From the NCBI GenBank assembly GCA_036503065.1, contig DASXXM010000195.1, positions 1 to 13,213 on the forward strand: a DNA stretch of 13,213 nt. Reading direction: 5' to 3'. Below, piece by piece: positions 1-6,628 of the stretch. The translations under genes were made by a program, and so were the position numbers. Below the pieces are notes generated by a model. It was not told the DNA's origin. It ran no database searches and saw only the letters and a program-made list of their open reading frames with translations. This DNA comes from DATEPR01 sp036503065 (GTDB lineage Bacteria > Actinomycetota > Actinomycetes > Mycobacteriales > Pseudonocardiaceae). The stretch's first letter is position 1; each line of letters starts with the position of its first letter.

Positions 1-1056
1 CGGTCTGGGCACCGTCGTGGTCGTCGTGGTCGGGATCGGGGCGGCGGTCGGGACGAACGGGGAACCGGTCACCACGGTCGCCGGTGCCGCGACGGCCGTG
101 GTGACCGGGGTGTGGTGGGCCGGCAGCGCGACCACCACGCCTGCCGCGGCCAGCGCGGTCACGCCGGCCACCACGGGTTTGGCCACCGCGTGCTGCCACA
201 GCCGGTTGAACGTGTGCCGCGCGTAGCTGGCGGTCCGGCCGCCGGTCGGGTCGGTGGGTGGCGGCTGGTGACCCGGCAACGGGTGGGTCGCGGGCAGGCC
301 GATGCCGGTAGCGGGCGGCACGAGCGGCAGCCCGGCGAGCAGTCGCTCGGCCGGTGCCAGGTCGTGCCAGCAGGGCTGGCAGCGCGTGCACTCCCGGGTG
401 TGCCGGGCCAACCGCTTGCGCCACAAGGGGTTCGGCTTGCCGTCCCAGTCCGCGAGTAGCCGGGTCAGGTCCGCGCACCTCGGTGTGACGCGCAGTGCCC
501 GTACCACCGCGCGGGACGCGTCCAGTTGCGCCTTCATCCGTTGCACCCGCACCGCGGTGTGCTGCGGCGACAGGCCGATCCCGGCCGCGACCTCGGTCCG
601 GGACAGCCGGCCGCCCGCCTCGAGCCACCACAGCGACAGCAGGTGCCGGTCGTCGTCGCTGAGCCAGCGGGTGGCCTCGGCCAGGTCCCGGCGCTGGTCG
701 GCCAGGTGCAGCCGCGCGATGGTCAGGTCGACGAAGTCCGCGCCGGGGTCGGCCACGTCGTCGGCGAGTTCGGCGGTCCGCTGCTCCGCGCGGTACCTGT
801 TGCGCACCTGGCGCATCGCGATGACCACCAGCCAGGACCGGAAGCTGCCCGGCTCCCGCAGGTCGGGCAGCCCGTGCAGGGCGTGCAGCATGGTCTCCTG
901 CACGACGTCGTCCACGTCCGCGTGGCCGCCCAGCGCGCGGCCGACGATGTTGTAGACCAACGGCAGGTAACCGGCCACCAGCGCGTCCACCGCCCCGGCC
1001 CGGCCGTCCCGCGCCGCGACCACCGTCGCGACATCGGGCTCGTCCCCGGCGTGCAT
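1..1056 (-). CDS. ECF-type sigma factor with C-terminal zinc-binding and membrane-anchored extension (partial, 3' end outside window)
   Basis: The 352 codons visible read without a stop to the window edge. Residues about 23-90 are sigma-70 region 2: residues 48-55 read DVDDVVQE, and FRSWLVVIAMRQVRNRYRAE follows. Residues about 125-180 are region 4, with a helix-turn-helix around RTEVAAGIGLSPQHTAVRVQR. After a conserved-looking stretch (WDGKPNPLWRKRLARHT) comes H219-x3-C223-x2-C226, resembling the zinc-binding motif of ZAS anti-sigma factors. A Pro/Gly-rich linker, one predicted membrane helix (about 291-312) and a Pro/Thr-rich segment follow, so the unseen C-terminus is probably outside the cell. 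Actinobacterial ECF groups with such fused extensions are known (ECF52/ECF53-like by memory). I infer that the extension restrains the sigma domain until a signal arrives. ATG 1056 is chosen because GAGG (1062-1065) lies 5 nt upstream; in-frame GTGs at 1071 and 1062 are alternatives. It is divergent from the glycosidase operon. Confidence 0.88.
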   Translation of the reverse strand, partial: MHAGDEPDVATVVAARDGRAGAVDALVAGYLPLVYNIVGRALGGHADVDDVVQETMLHALHGLPDLREPGSFRSWLVVIAMRQVRNRYRAEQRTAELADDVADPGADFVDLTIARLHLADQRRDLAEATRWLSDDDRHLLSLWWLEAGGRLSRTEVAAGIGLSPQHTAVRVQRMKAQLDASRAVVRALRVTPRCADLTRLLADWDGKPNPLWRKRLARHTRECTRCQPCWHDLAPAERLLAGLPLVPPATGIGLPATHPLPGHQPPPTDPTGGRTASYARHTFNRLWQHAVAKPVVAGVTALAAAGVVVALPAHHTPVTTAVAAPATVVTGSPFVPTAAPIPTTTTTTVPRP

Positions 1057-1071
1057 GCCCACCTCGTTCAC

Positions 1072-1087
1072 TCGACATCGATGTCGA
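1072..1087. promoter_or_regulatory. 16-bp perfect palindrome upstream of the sigma gene, candidate operator
   Basis: TCGACATCGATGTCGA is a perfect 16-bp inverted repeat with no spacer and a central CG. It lies 15 bp upstream of the sigma-factor ATG, just ahead of its ribosome binding site and inside the divergent intergenic region. Palindromes with a central CG are typical of LacI-family sugar repressors, but no such regulator is in view. The operator role is inferred. Confidence 0.45.
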
Positions 1088-1167
1088 ACCGGAGACACCG
1101 GGCCGGGCCGGCGATAACAGAAAAACCTTAGGTCCGCGTTTCCGTGCAGGTGAAGGTACTGGGCTCG

Positions 1168-1197
1168 TTGACAGTCGTCAGATTCGCGCACTAGGTT
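1168..1197 (+). promoter_or_regulatory. Promoter of the GH105-GH88 operon
   Basis: TTGACA (1168-1173) and TAGGTT (1192-1197) are separated by 18 bp. This is a close match to the housekeeping actinobacterial sigma-70 pattern (TTGACA, TAnnnT). The predicted start is near 1204, giving a leader of about 70 nt before the ATG at 1275. It looks like a vegetative promoter rather than one of ECF type. Confidence 0.6.
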
Positions 1198-1202
1198 CGA
1201 GG

Positions 1203-1218
1203 ATGTGCCACATATGTG
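1203..1218. promoter_or_regulatory. ATGTG/CACAT half-site cluster at the transcription start, candidate operator
   Basis: The sequence reads ATGTG (1203-1207), one C, then CACATATGTG (1209-1218). This is three half-sites in alternating orientation, the last two forming a perfect 10-bp palindrome. It begins about 6 bp after the predicted -10 box, where a bound repressor would block initiation. The binding protein is unknown and the function is inferred from position and symmetry. Confidence 0.4.
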
Positions 1219-1274
1219 AGCTTCTGCCATACGGCGGTTTTCGTTCTAGTACGTGAACACGCTAAGGGGAACGC

Positions 1275-2372
1275 ATGTCAGCGCTGCTGTGCCGTCGCCT
1301 CGCCCTCCTGATCGCCGGACTGGCCGGCCTCGGTGTCATCGTGGTACCGACGGCCGCCGCGGCGGCCACCTGCTCGGTCACCACGGACATGGTGTCCGCG
1401 GCCAACTACTGGGTCGCCAACGGCACCGATCTCGCGCCGAACGACTGGCAGAACGCCACATTCCACGTCGGCAACCTGGACCTGGTCCGCACCACCGGCG
1501 TGTCCAACCACCGCACGCTGCCGTGGGCCCAGGCCAACAACTACCAGCTGCAGAGCGAGCCCAACGGGCCGTTCTTCGCCGACTACCTCGCCGCCGGCGA
1601 GGCATACCTCGCCCTGCAGTTCTTCCACCCGGACCGGACCACGCTGGCGGCACTGGACGATCGGATCAACGCCGAGGTCGTCAGTGTCCACAGTGGCCAG
1701 ACCAGGTACTGGGACACGGTTGACGCGCTGAACATGGCGATGCCGTCGTTCACCCAGATGGCCGTGCTGGACAACAGCCAGGCCGACCTGGACGCGATGC
1801 ACACGCTCTTCGAGTTCACCAGGAGCGGCGTTGCGGGACGTGGCCTCTACGACCAGTTCGTCGGCCTGTGGCACAGCGACGCCAGCACGATCGGCACGAA
1901 CACGTTCTGGTCCCGTGGCAATGGCTGGGCGCTGGCCGCGATGGCCAAGGTCCTCACCAACCTGCAGGTCACCGACCCGCACCGCGCGGAGTACCTCCAG
2001 GTGTACCGCCGCATGGCACTGACCCTGCTGTTCCTCCAGCGGCCGGACGGCTTCTGGAACGTCGACCTCACCAACCCGTTCGACCACCCCGGCCCGGAGA
2101 CCACCGGCACCGCGCTGTTCAACTACGGGCTGGCGTGGGGCGTCAACAACGGCGTGCTGCCCGCGTGGCTCTACACCCCGGTCGTGCAGCGGGCGTGGCA
2201 CGGCATGACCACGAAGGCGTTGCAGCCCAGCGGACTGCTCGGCTTCGTGCAGGGTGCGGCCACCGGGCCCTCGGACGCCCAACCCGTCACCGCGACCGAC
2301 ACCGCGGCGTACGGCGTCGGCGCGTTCCTGCAAGCCGGCCAGCAGGTGGCCGCACTGACCCCGGGCTGCTGA
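1275..2372 (+). CDS. Exported GH105-family unsaturated rhamnogalacturonyl/uronyl hydrolase
   Basis: This 365-residue protein belongs to the (alpha/alpha)6-barrel GH88/GH105 superfamily (Pfam Glyco_hydro_88). These enzymes hydrate and cleave the 4,5-unsaturated uronic acid at the non-reducing end of oligosaccharides made by polysaccharide lyases. Residues 1-31 are a Sec-type signal peptide (Arg pair, hydrophobic core, Ala-rich cleavage region). Family signatures are WDTVDALNMAMP, in which D150 matches the catalytic Asp of YteR-type enzymes, FWSRGNGWAL (211-220), DGFW (258-261) and a segment around ETTGTALFNYGLAWGVNNG (275-293). The length is normal for the family. AGGGGA (1265-1270) lies 4 nt before the ATG. 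The GH88 gene follows after 19 bp. GH105 enzymes are often cytoplasmic, so export is notable. The substrate could be pectin-derived or another lyase product; sequence alone cannot decide. Confidence 0.9.
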   Translation: MSALLCRRLALLIAGLAGLGVIVVPTAAAAATCSVTTDMVSAANYWVANGTDLAPNDWQNATFHVGNLDLVRTTGVSNHRTLPWAQANNYQLQSEPNGPFFADYLAAGEAYLALQFFHPDRTTLAALDDRINAEVVSVHSGQTRYWDTVDALNMAMPSFTQMAVLDNSQADLDAMHTLFEFTRSGVAGRGLYDQFVGLWHSDASTIGTNTFWSRGNGWALAAMAKVLTNLQVTDPHRAEYLQVYRRMALTLLFLQRPDGFWNVDLTNPFDHPGPETTGTALFNYGLAWGVNNGVLPAWLYTPVVQRAWHGMTTKALQPSGLLGFVQGAATGPSDAQPVTATDTAAYGVGAFLQAGQQVAALTPGC

Positions 2373-2391
2373 ACCCGAGACGAGGGATGCC

Positions 2392-3624
2392 ATGAGCATG
2401 TCCAGACGTACCCTGTTGACCTCGACCGGCGCCGCGGTGGTCGCCTCAGCCGCGCTGCCCGGTCTCGCCTCGGCCGCCCAGGAAGGTACCCCGGACCACA
2501 CAATGGACGCACCCACCCTGCGCACCTTCACCAACGCAGCCGACTACACGGTGGCCAAGCTGCGCGCGGTCGCGCCCGTCGTCCCCGGGTTCCCCGAAGG
2601 CACGAAGTTCGAGAAGTGGACCGTCACCCAGGACGGCGACTGGGTGGGCGGCTTCTACTCCGGTTCGCTGTGGCTCGCGTGGCTCTTCAGCGGTGAGGCG
2701 GAGTTCCGGACGTTGGCCGAGTCGTTCGCGACCAAGCTGGCGCCGCGCGAGGCGGACACCACAACCCACGACCTCGGCTTCCTGTTCACGCCGTCGTGGA
2801 TCACCGCGTGGCGGCTGACCGGCGACCCGAAGTGGCGCGACGGGGCGATCGCGGCCGCGAACTCGCTGATCCTGCGGTTCAACCCAGCCGGCCAATTCAT
2901 CCGGGCCTGGGGCACGCTGGGCACGCTGCCCAACGCGGGCCGGGCCATCATGGACACGATCATGAACCTGGACCTGCTGTGGTTCACCACCCAGCAGACC
3001 GGCGACCCCAAGTTCCTGGACATCGCGCTGGCACACGCCCGCACCCAACAGAAGTTCTTCCTGCGCCCGGACGGCTCGACGCCGCACGTGTTCGACTTCG
3101 ACCCGGTGACCGGCGCACCGATCGGCCCGAACACCGTGCAGGGCTACAGCCCGACGTCGTGCTGGTCGCGCGGCCAGTCCTGGGGCATCTACGGCTTCAC
3201 CACGATGTTCCGCCGCACCGGCGAGCAGGACTTCCTCACCACCGCACGGCGGCTGGCCGACTTCGCGCTGCGTTCGCTGACCAAGGACAACGTCCCGGTG
3301 TGGGACTACCTGGCGCCGCAGGCACCCAACGACATCAAGGACGCGTCGGCGGGCGCGATCATGGCATGCGGCCTGCTCGACCTGTCCGTCGCGGCACACG
3401 AGCCGCGCTACCGCGAGGCCGCGCTCGACATCCTCAACGCGCTGAGCCGGACCTGCCTGACCACCGACTCGACCCGCGCCGACGCGGTCGTCGCCCGCTG
3501 CACCCGCAACCGGCCCGCCGAGGACGGGATCGAGATCTCCCTGCCGTACGCCGACTACTACCTGATGGAGGGCCTGATGCGGGTGCTCCGTCCACAACAG
3601 ATCGCCACGGTACTCGCGTCATAG
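2392..3624 (+). CDS. Tat-exported GH88-family unsaturated glucuronyl hydrolase
   Basis: This 410-residue protein is an unsaturated beta-glucuronyl hydrolase (UGL). The family releases 4-deoxy-5-keto-uronate from unsaturated oligosaccharides produced by lyases acting on glycosaminoglycans, xanthan or gellan-type polymers. The N-terminus MSMSRRTLLTSTGAAVV followed by an Ala-rich region and ASA-A is a likely twin-arginine signal (about 1-29). D127 in THDLGF and D188 in AIMDTIMNLDLLWF fit the two catalytic Asp residues of Bacillus UGL (D88, D149), and the 61-residue spacing is identical. Other signatures are YSPTSCWSRGQSWGIYGF (252-269), DASAGAIMACGL (317-328) and PYADYYLMEGLMR (385-397). GAGGG (2382-2386) lies 5 nt before ATG 2392; ATG 2398 is an alternative start. 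It is the second gene of the glycosidase operon, and its stop overlaps the convergent serine hydrolase gene. Confidence 0.92.
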   Translation: MSMSRRTLLTSTGAAVVASAALPGLASAAQEGTPDHTMDAPTLRTFTNAADYTVAKLRAVAPVVPGFPEGTKFEKWTVTQDGDWVGGFYSGSLWLAWLFSGEAEFRTLAESFATKLAPREADTTTHDLGFLFTPSWITAWRLTGDPKWRDGAIAAANSLILRFNPAGQFIRAWGTLGTLPNAGRAIMDTIMNLDLLWFTTQQTGDPKFLDIALAHARTQQKFFLRPDGSTPHVFDFDPVTGAPIGPNTVQGYSPTSCWSRGQSWGIYGFTTMFRRTGEQDFLTTARRLADFALRSLTKDNVPVWDYLAPQAPNDIKDASAGAIMACGLLDLSVAAHEPRYREAALDILNALSRTCLTTDSTRADAVVARCTRNRPAEDGIEISLPYADYYLMEGLMRVLRPQQIATVLAS

Positions 3625-4728
3625 CAGCGAATGCAGGGTCGACCAGAACGCGTCGACCAACGGCTCCGGCGGCGGCAGGCACTGCGTCAGCAGGACCACG
3701 GCCAGATCGCGGTCGGGGTACGAGTACCACGTCGTGCCCAGTCCGCCGCCCCAGCCGTAGCGTGCTTCCGTTGTGATGACTTCCATGCCGTAGCCCCAGG
3801 CGCCGGCGGTGAGGAAGAAGGAGTCGGTGGGTTTGGTCAGCCGATTGGTGGTCATGGCGGTGACCGAACCCGCGCTCAGCAGGCGGGTGGCGTCCGCGGT
3901 GACGCCGCCCCGCAGCAGCAGGTTGGCGAAGCGCAGGTAGTCGCGGGCGGTGGCGACCAGGCCGCCGCGCGGGTCCGGGAAGGCCGGCCGGTTGGCCCAT
4001 CGGCTGCCGTCGACCGGGTCGAAGAGCGTGCCATCGCCCTGGTAGCAAGGGATCAGCCGAGCCGGGTCCGTGGCGGTGAACCCGGTGTCGGTCATGCCGA
4101 GTGGGGCGAGCAGGCGTTCGTGCAGCAGTTCGTCGAGTGGGCGGCCGGCGGCGCGGGCGATCAGGACGCCGAGCACGCCGTAGGCCAGGTCGTACATCCA
4201 GTCCGCGCCCGGCTGGCGCAGCAGCGGCAGTTCGGCGAACCGGGCGATCCACTCGTCCGGGGTCAGCGGGTTCGCCGGGTCCGGCGGACCGATGCCGAGA
4301 CCGGCCCGCGCGGCCAGTTCCAGTGTCGGGCAGGGTTCGTCGAAGACGAAACCGAAGCCCATCCGCATGGTCAGGACGTCGTCGACGGTGATCGGGCGTT
4401 CGGCAGGCTCGGTGTCGGTGCCGCCGAGACTGCGCAGGACCCTGCGGTTCGCCAATTCGGGCAGCCACCGCTCGACGGGGTCCGCCGGACCGAACACGCC
4501 GTCCTCGACCAGCATCATCGCCAGTGCGGCGACCAGTGGTTTCGTCATCGACGAGATCCGGAACACCGTGTCGGCGGACAGTGGTGTGTCGCCGTCCAGT
4601 GTTGCGCTGCCGACGGTTTCGATGTGGACGTCGTTGCCCTGGCTGATCGCCAGTACCGCGCCCGGCGCAGCGCCGAGTCGCGCACGCACGGCCGCCCGGA
4701 GGGGCCGCATCAACTCGTCGGTGTTCAC
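3619..4728 (-). CDS. Beta-lactamase-fold serine hydrolase (class C / esterase-like)
   Basis: The 369-residue product has the serine beta-lactamase / DD-peptidase / EstB-type esterase fold. The nucleophile motif SxxK is S60-M-T-K63 in FRISSMTKP. Y179 in MYDLAYGVLG occupies the second-motif tyrosine position (YxN in true class C enzymes, here Y-D-L). The C-terminal GWGGGLGTTWYSYP takes the place of the KTG-type strand. There is no signal peptide, so it is probably cytoplasmic, which argues for an esterase or amidase rather than a secreted beta-lactamase. The start is GTG 4728 because it forms a GTGA overlap with the stop of the VOC gene (TGA 4725-4727), implying translational coupling. An upstream in-frame ATG at 4815 would overlap the VOC gene by 91 bp and adds only low-complexity Arg/Pro sequence. 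It is the last gene of the MFS-VOC operon. The substrate is unknown. Confidence 0.9.
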   Translation of the reverse strand: MNTDELMRPLRAAVRARLGAAPGAVLAISQGNDVHIETVGSATLDGDTPLSADTVFRISSMTKPLVAALAMMLVEDGVFGPADPVERWLPELANRRVLRSLGGTDTEPAERPITVDDVLTMRMGFGFVFDEPCPTLELAARAGLGIGPPDPANPLTPDEWIARFAELPLLRQPGADWMYDLAYGVLGVLIARAAGRPLDELLHERLLAPLGMTDTGFTATDPARLIPCYQGDGTLFDPVDGSRWANRPAFPDPRGGLVATARDYLRFANLLLRGGVTADATRLLSAGSVTAMTTNRLTKPTDSFFLTAGAWGYGMEVITTEARYGWGGGLGTTWYSYPDRDLAVVLLTQCLPPPEPLVDAFWSTLHSLL

Positions 4729-5111
4729 GGCCGGCCGTGGTAGACGGCCTCCACGTTGTGGCCGTCCAGATCGCGCAGGAACACGCCGTAGTAGCCGGGG
4801 TGGTACTCCGGCCACATGCGCGGCTGGTGCAGCACCTCGGCGCCCGCGGCCACCGCGGCGTCGTACACCGCGTCGACCTCGGCGCGGCTGGTGGCCCCGA
4901 AGGCCAGGTGCAGCTCCCGGGCCTCGGCGTTCCTGGCTTTGCTGAGCCAGAAATGGGGTACGCCGTCCGCCCCGGAGATGCCGACGACGATGCTGTCGCC
5001 CCCGTCCGGGAACCGCACCGTCTCGTGCAGCCCGATCGGCCCGAACGCGCTTAGATAGAAGGCGAGCGACGCCTCGACGTCCGCCACCTGAACACCGACG
5101 TGATCCAACAT
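4725..5111 (-). CDS. VOC-superfamily (glyoxalase/bleomycin-resistance-like) protein
   Basis: This 128-residue protein has the vicinal oxygen chelate fold, with two beta-alpha-beta-beta-beta modules. Module 1 starts MLDHVGVQVADVEASLAFY and module 2 begins around ELHLAFGATSRAEVDAVYDAAVAAGAEV. H4, H68 and E121 (in HNVEAVYH) sit at the usual divalent-metal ligand positions, so it probably binds metal. Family members are lyases, isomerases, dioxygenases or drug-binding resistance proteins. Which applies here cannot be told, although a neighbouring exporter favours detoxification or resistance. It begins 10 bp after the MFS stop codon with only a weak ribosome binding site and overlaps the serine hydrolase start by 4 bp, so all three genes are probably one transcript. 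Confidence 0.9.
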   Translation of the reverse strand: MLDHVGVQVADVEASLAFYLSAFGPIGLHETVRFPDGGDSIVVGISGADGVPHFWLSKARNAEARELHLAFGATSRAEVDAVYDAAVAAGAEVLHQPRMWPEYHPGYYGVFLRDLDGHNVEAVYHGRP

Positions 5112-5121
5112 GAACCGAAGG

Positions 5122-6573
5122 CTAGCCGCCCGGTCCGACAGTCCCTATGCGACCTGTTCCGGTGCCGACCGGTTTCCGGGCGCCGGTCTCCTGGCTCGGC
5201 ACCACGGTTCGGCGGCCGGACATGCCGATCGCGGCCATCGCGGCGACCAGAGCCGCCGCCGCGGTGACCCACCGTGCCGCGGTGAAGGCGGCGTGGGTGG
5301 CCGGGTAGGTGTCGGTGGTGCCCAGGATGGCGACCAGCAGGCTGATGCCCAGCACGGTGCCGATCTGTCGGCTCATGTTCACCACCGCGCTGCCGGTCGC
5401 CGCTCGGGTGGCCGGCAGGTCGCGGGTCGCGGTGGACAGGATGGTGGGCAGCGTGAGGCCGACGCCCATGCCGGTCAGCAGCCAGCCCGGCAGCGCCTCG
5501 GTCAGGTAGGCGGGCTGCTGGCCGAGGCTGAGCAGGATCACCACCGAGCCGACGGCGAACAGCGCGCACCCGGCCGACGTCAACCGGCCCGCCGACACGC
5601 GGTGCGACAGTCGCTGCGCCACGGCGGCGAACAGCGGCACCATCAGCGGCCCCGGCACAATCGCCAGACCGGTGCGCAGCGCCGAGTAGTGCCAGACTTC
5701 CTGTAACCACAGGATGTTCGACAGCAGCCCGGCGGCGAACGCCGTCGTGAAGGCGATCGCCACCACGTTGGACCACGCGAACGTGCGCACCCGCAGCAGC
5801 GCGGGCTCGACCACGGGCGACGCATGCCGTGCCGAGCGCCACCAGAACGCCGTCGCGGTCACCAGCGCGACGATCAGCGACCCGATCACCCGACCACTCC
5901 CCCAACCCCAGTCGGGCGCCTTCACCAGACCCAACGCCAACGCACCGACGGCCACCACGACCAGGCCGACGCCGACCGGGTCGGGCAGTCGCGCGGACCG
6001 GTCGTGGCGCGCGTCCGGCAGCGTGAGTGCCGCGATCACCAGCGCCACCAGGCCGATCGGCACGTTGACCAGGAAGACCCAACGCCACGACGCGGCCACC
6101 AGCAGTCCCCCGGCCACCGGTCCGGCCGCCGCCGCCACACCGCCGGTAGCCGCCCAGATCCGCACCGCCCTGGTGCGCCGCGCCGACGGCACCGCCGTGA
6201 TCAGCAAGCCGAGGCTGGTCGGCGTGAGCGCGGCCGCGCCGACGGCCTGCAGCCCACGAAAGGCCACCAGCGGCCACAGGCTCGGGCTGAGCGCGCACGC
6301 GGCACTGCCGATGACGAACACCCCGAGGCCGAGCAGGAAACCGGCCTTCTGACCGAACCGGTCGGCGAGCCGCCCCAACGGCACCAGCAGCGCCGCGTAG
6401 AGGATCGCGTAGGCGTTGAGAATCCAGCTCAGGTCGCCGAGCGAACCGCCGCTGAAGTCACGGCCGATGGCGTCGAACGCGACGTTGACGATGAACAGGT
6501 CGAGGCTGGCCATGAACGCGGCCACGGACAGCACCGGCAGCACCCACCGCGCGCCCTGGCTATGGTTTGACAT
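5122..6573 (-). CDS. MFS drug-efflux transporter, DHA2 (14-helix, EmrB/QacA-like) family
   Basis: This 483-residue membrane protein shows about 14 hydrophobic segments. It should act as a proton-driven exporter of drugs or small toxic molecules in the cytoplasmic membrane. Visible signatures are D25 in TM1 (ASLDLFIVNVAF), motif A GRLADRFGQKAG (67-78), motif B around R106 (FRGLQAVGAA), and motif C GPVAGGLL (151-158) followed by SWRWVFLVNVPIG, typical of DHA2 proteins. The C-terminus ends in a polar Gly/Thr-rich tail of about 30 residues. No Shine-Dalgarno sequence precedes ATG 6573, but a promoter ends 7 nt upstream of it, so the mRNA may be leaderless. The gene is divergent from an HxlR regulator, shares its promoter region, and leads an operon with the VOC and serine hydrolase genes. 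The substrate cannot be inferred. Confidence 0.95.
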   Translation of the reverse strand: MSNHSQGARWVLPVLSVAAFMASLDLFIVNVAFDAIGRDFSGGSLGDLSWILNAYAILYAALLVPLGRLADRFGQKAGFLLGLGVFVIGSAACALSPSLWPLVAFRGLQAVGAAALTPTSLGLLITAVPSARRTRAVRIWAATGGVAAAAGPVAGGLLVAASWRWVFLVNVPIGLVALVIAALTLPDARHDRSARLPDPVGVGLVVVAVGALALGLVKAPDWGWGSGRVIGSLIVALVTATAFWWRSARHASPVVEPALLRVRTFAWSNVVAIAFTTAFAAGLLSNILWLQEVWHYSALRTGLAIVPGPLMVPLFAAVAQRLSHRVSAGRLTSAGCALFAVGSVVILLSLGQQPAYLTEALPGWLLTGMGVGLTLPTILSTATRDLPATRAATGSAVVNMSRQIGTVLGISLLVAILGTTDTYPATHAAFTAARWVTAAAALVAAMAAIGMSGRRTVVPSQETGARKPVGTGTGRIGTVGPGG

Positions 6574-6598
6574 AGTCAGTACCGTAGAGGCTGGCTAT
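6556..6598. promoter_or_regulatory. Candidate HxlR operator: three CTGGCTAT-like half-sites
   Basis: CTGGCTATG (6556-6564) and CATAGTCAG (6571-6579) form a 9-bp inverted repeat with one mismatch and a 6-bp spacer. A third exact CTGGCTAT lies at 6591-6598, forming a second inverted pair with the middle site across an 11-bp spacer. The array covers the first exporter codons, its start codon and its promoter, and adjoins the regulator's promoter region. HxlR proteins are dimers that bind such inverted repeats next to their own genes. Assignment to this HxlR is inferred. Confidence 0.5.
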
Positions 6599-6609
6599 AC
6601 CGAATACAA
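6581..6609 (-). promoter_or_regulatory. Leaderless-type promoter of the MFS operon
   Basis: Read on the minus strand, TTGTAT (6609-6604), a 17-bp spacer and TACGGT (6586-6581, matching TAnnnT) are followed by 7 nt and then the exporter ATG at 6573. Transcription would start at or next to the A of the ATG. This agrees with the lack of a ribosome binding site. Leaderless mRNAs are common in actinobacteria. The promoter spacer contains one candidate HxlR half-site. Confidence 0.5.
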
Positions 6610-6628
6610 GCCAGGAGAGGGTTGGCGC

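Noticed and set aside
1..40. GTCGTG-type simple repeat at the window start
   Set aside because: It encodes the Thr-rich linker of the sigma protein in frame and is explained by protein composition.
1115..1143. Possible ECF-type promoter of the sigma gene on the minus strand (GGAAAC then GTTA)
   Set aside because: The spacing of 19 bp is longer than the usual ECF distance, and no matching pair is seen before the GH105 operon, so autoregulation is not supported by the sequence.
1278..2534. Open minus-strand frame of 418 codons opposite the GH105 gene
   Set aside because: It is antisense to a gene with clear family motifs and a signal peptide. The translation is Arg/Gly/Val-rich with no recognisable domain, as expected from third-position GC bias.
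2796..3776. Second plus-strand frame inside and beyond the GH88 gene
   Set aside because: It is an out-of-frame reading of GH88 with Arg/Pro/His-rich sequence, and it runs into the convergent hydrolase gene without any motif.
3619..4728. True antibiotic-hydrolysing beta-lactamase
   Set aside because: There is no signal peptide, the second motif is Y-D-L rather than YxN, and no clear KTG box is present, so an esterase-like function is more likely.
4729..4815. N-terminal extension of the serine hydrolase to the ATG at 4815
   Set aside because: The added residues are Arg/Pro-rich and lie inside the VOC gene. GTG 4728 gives a classic GTGA coupling.
6416..6628. N-terminal extension of the HxlR protein
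   Set aside because: It would overlap the exporter gene by over 150 bp and include the shared promoter region. The ATG at 6629 has a strong AGGAGAGG site and matches normal family length.
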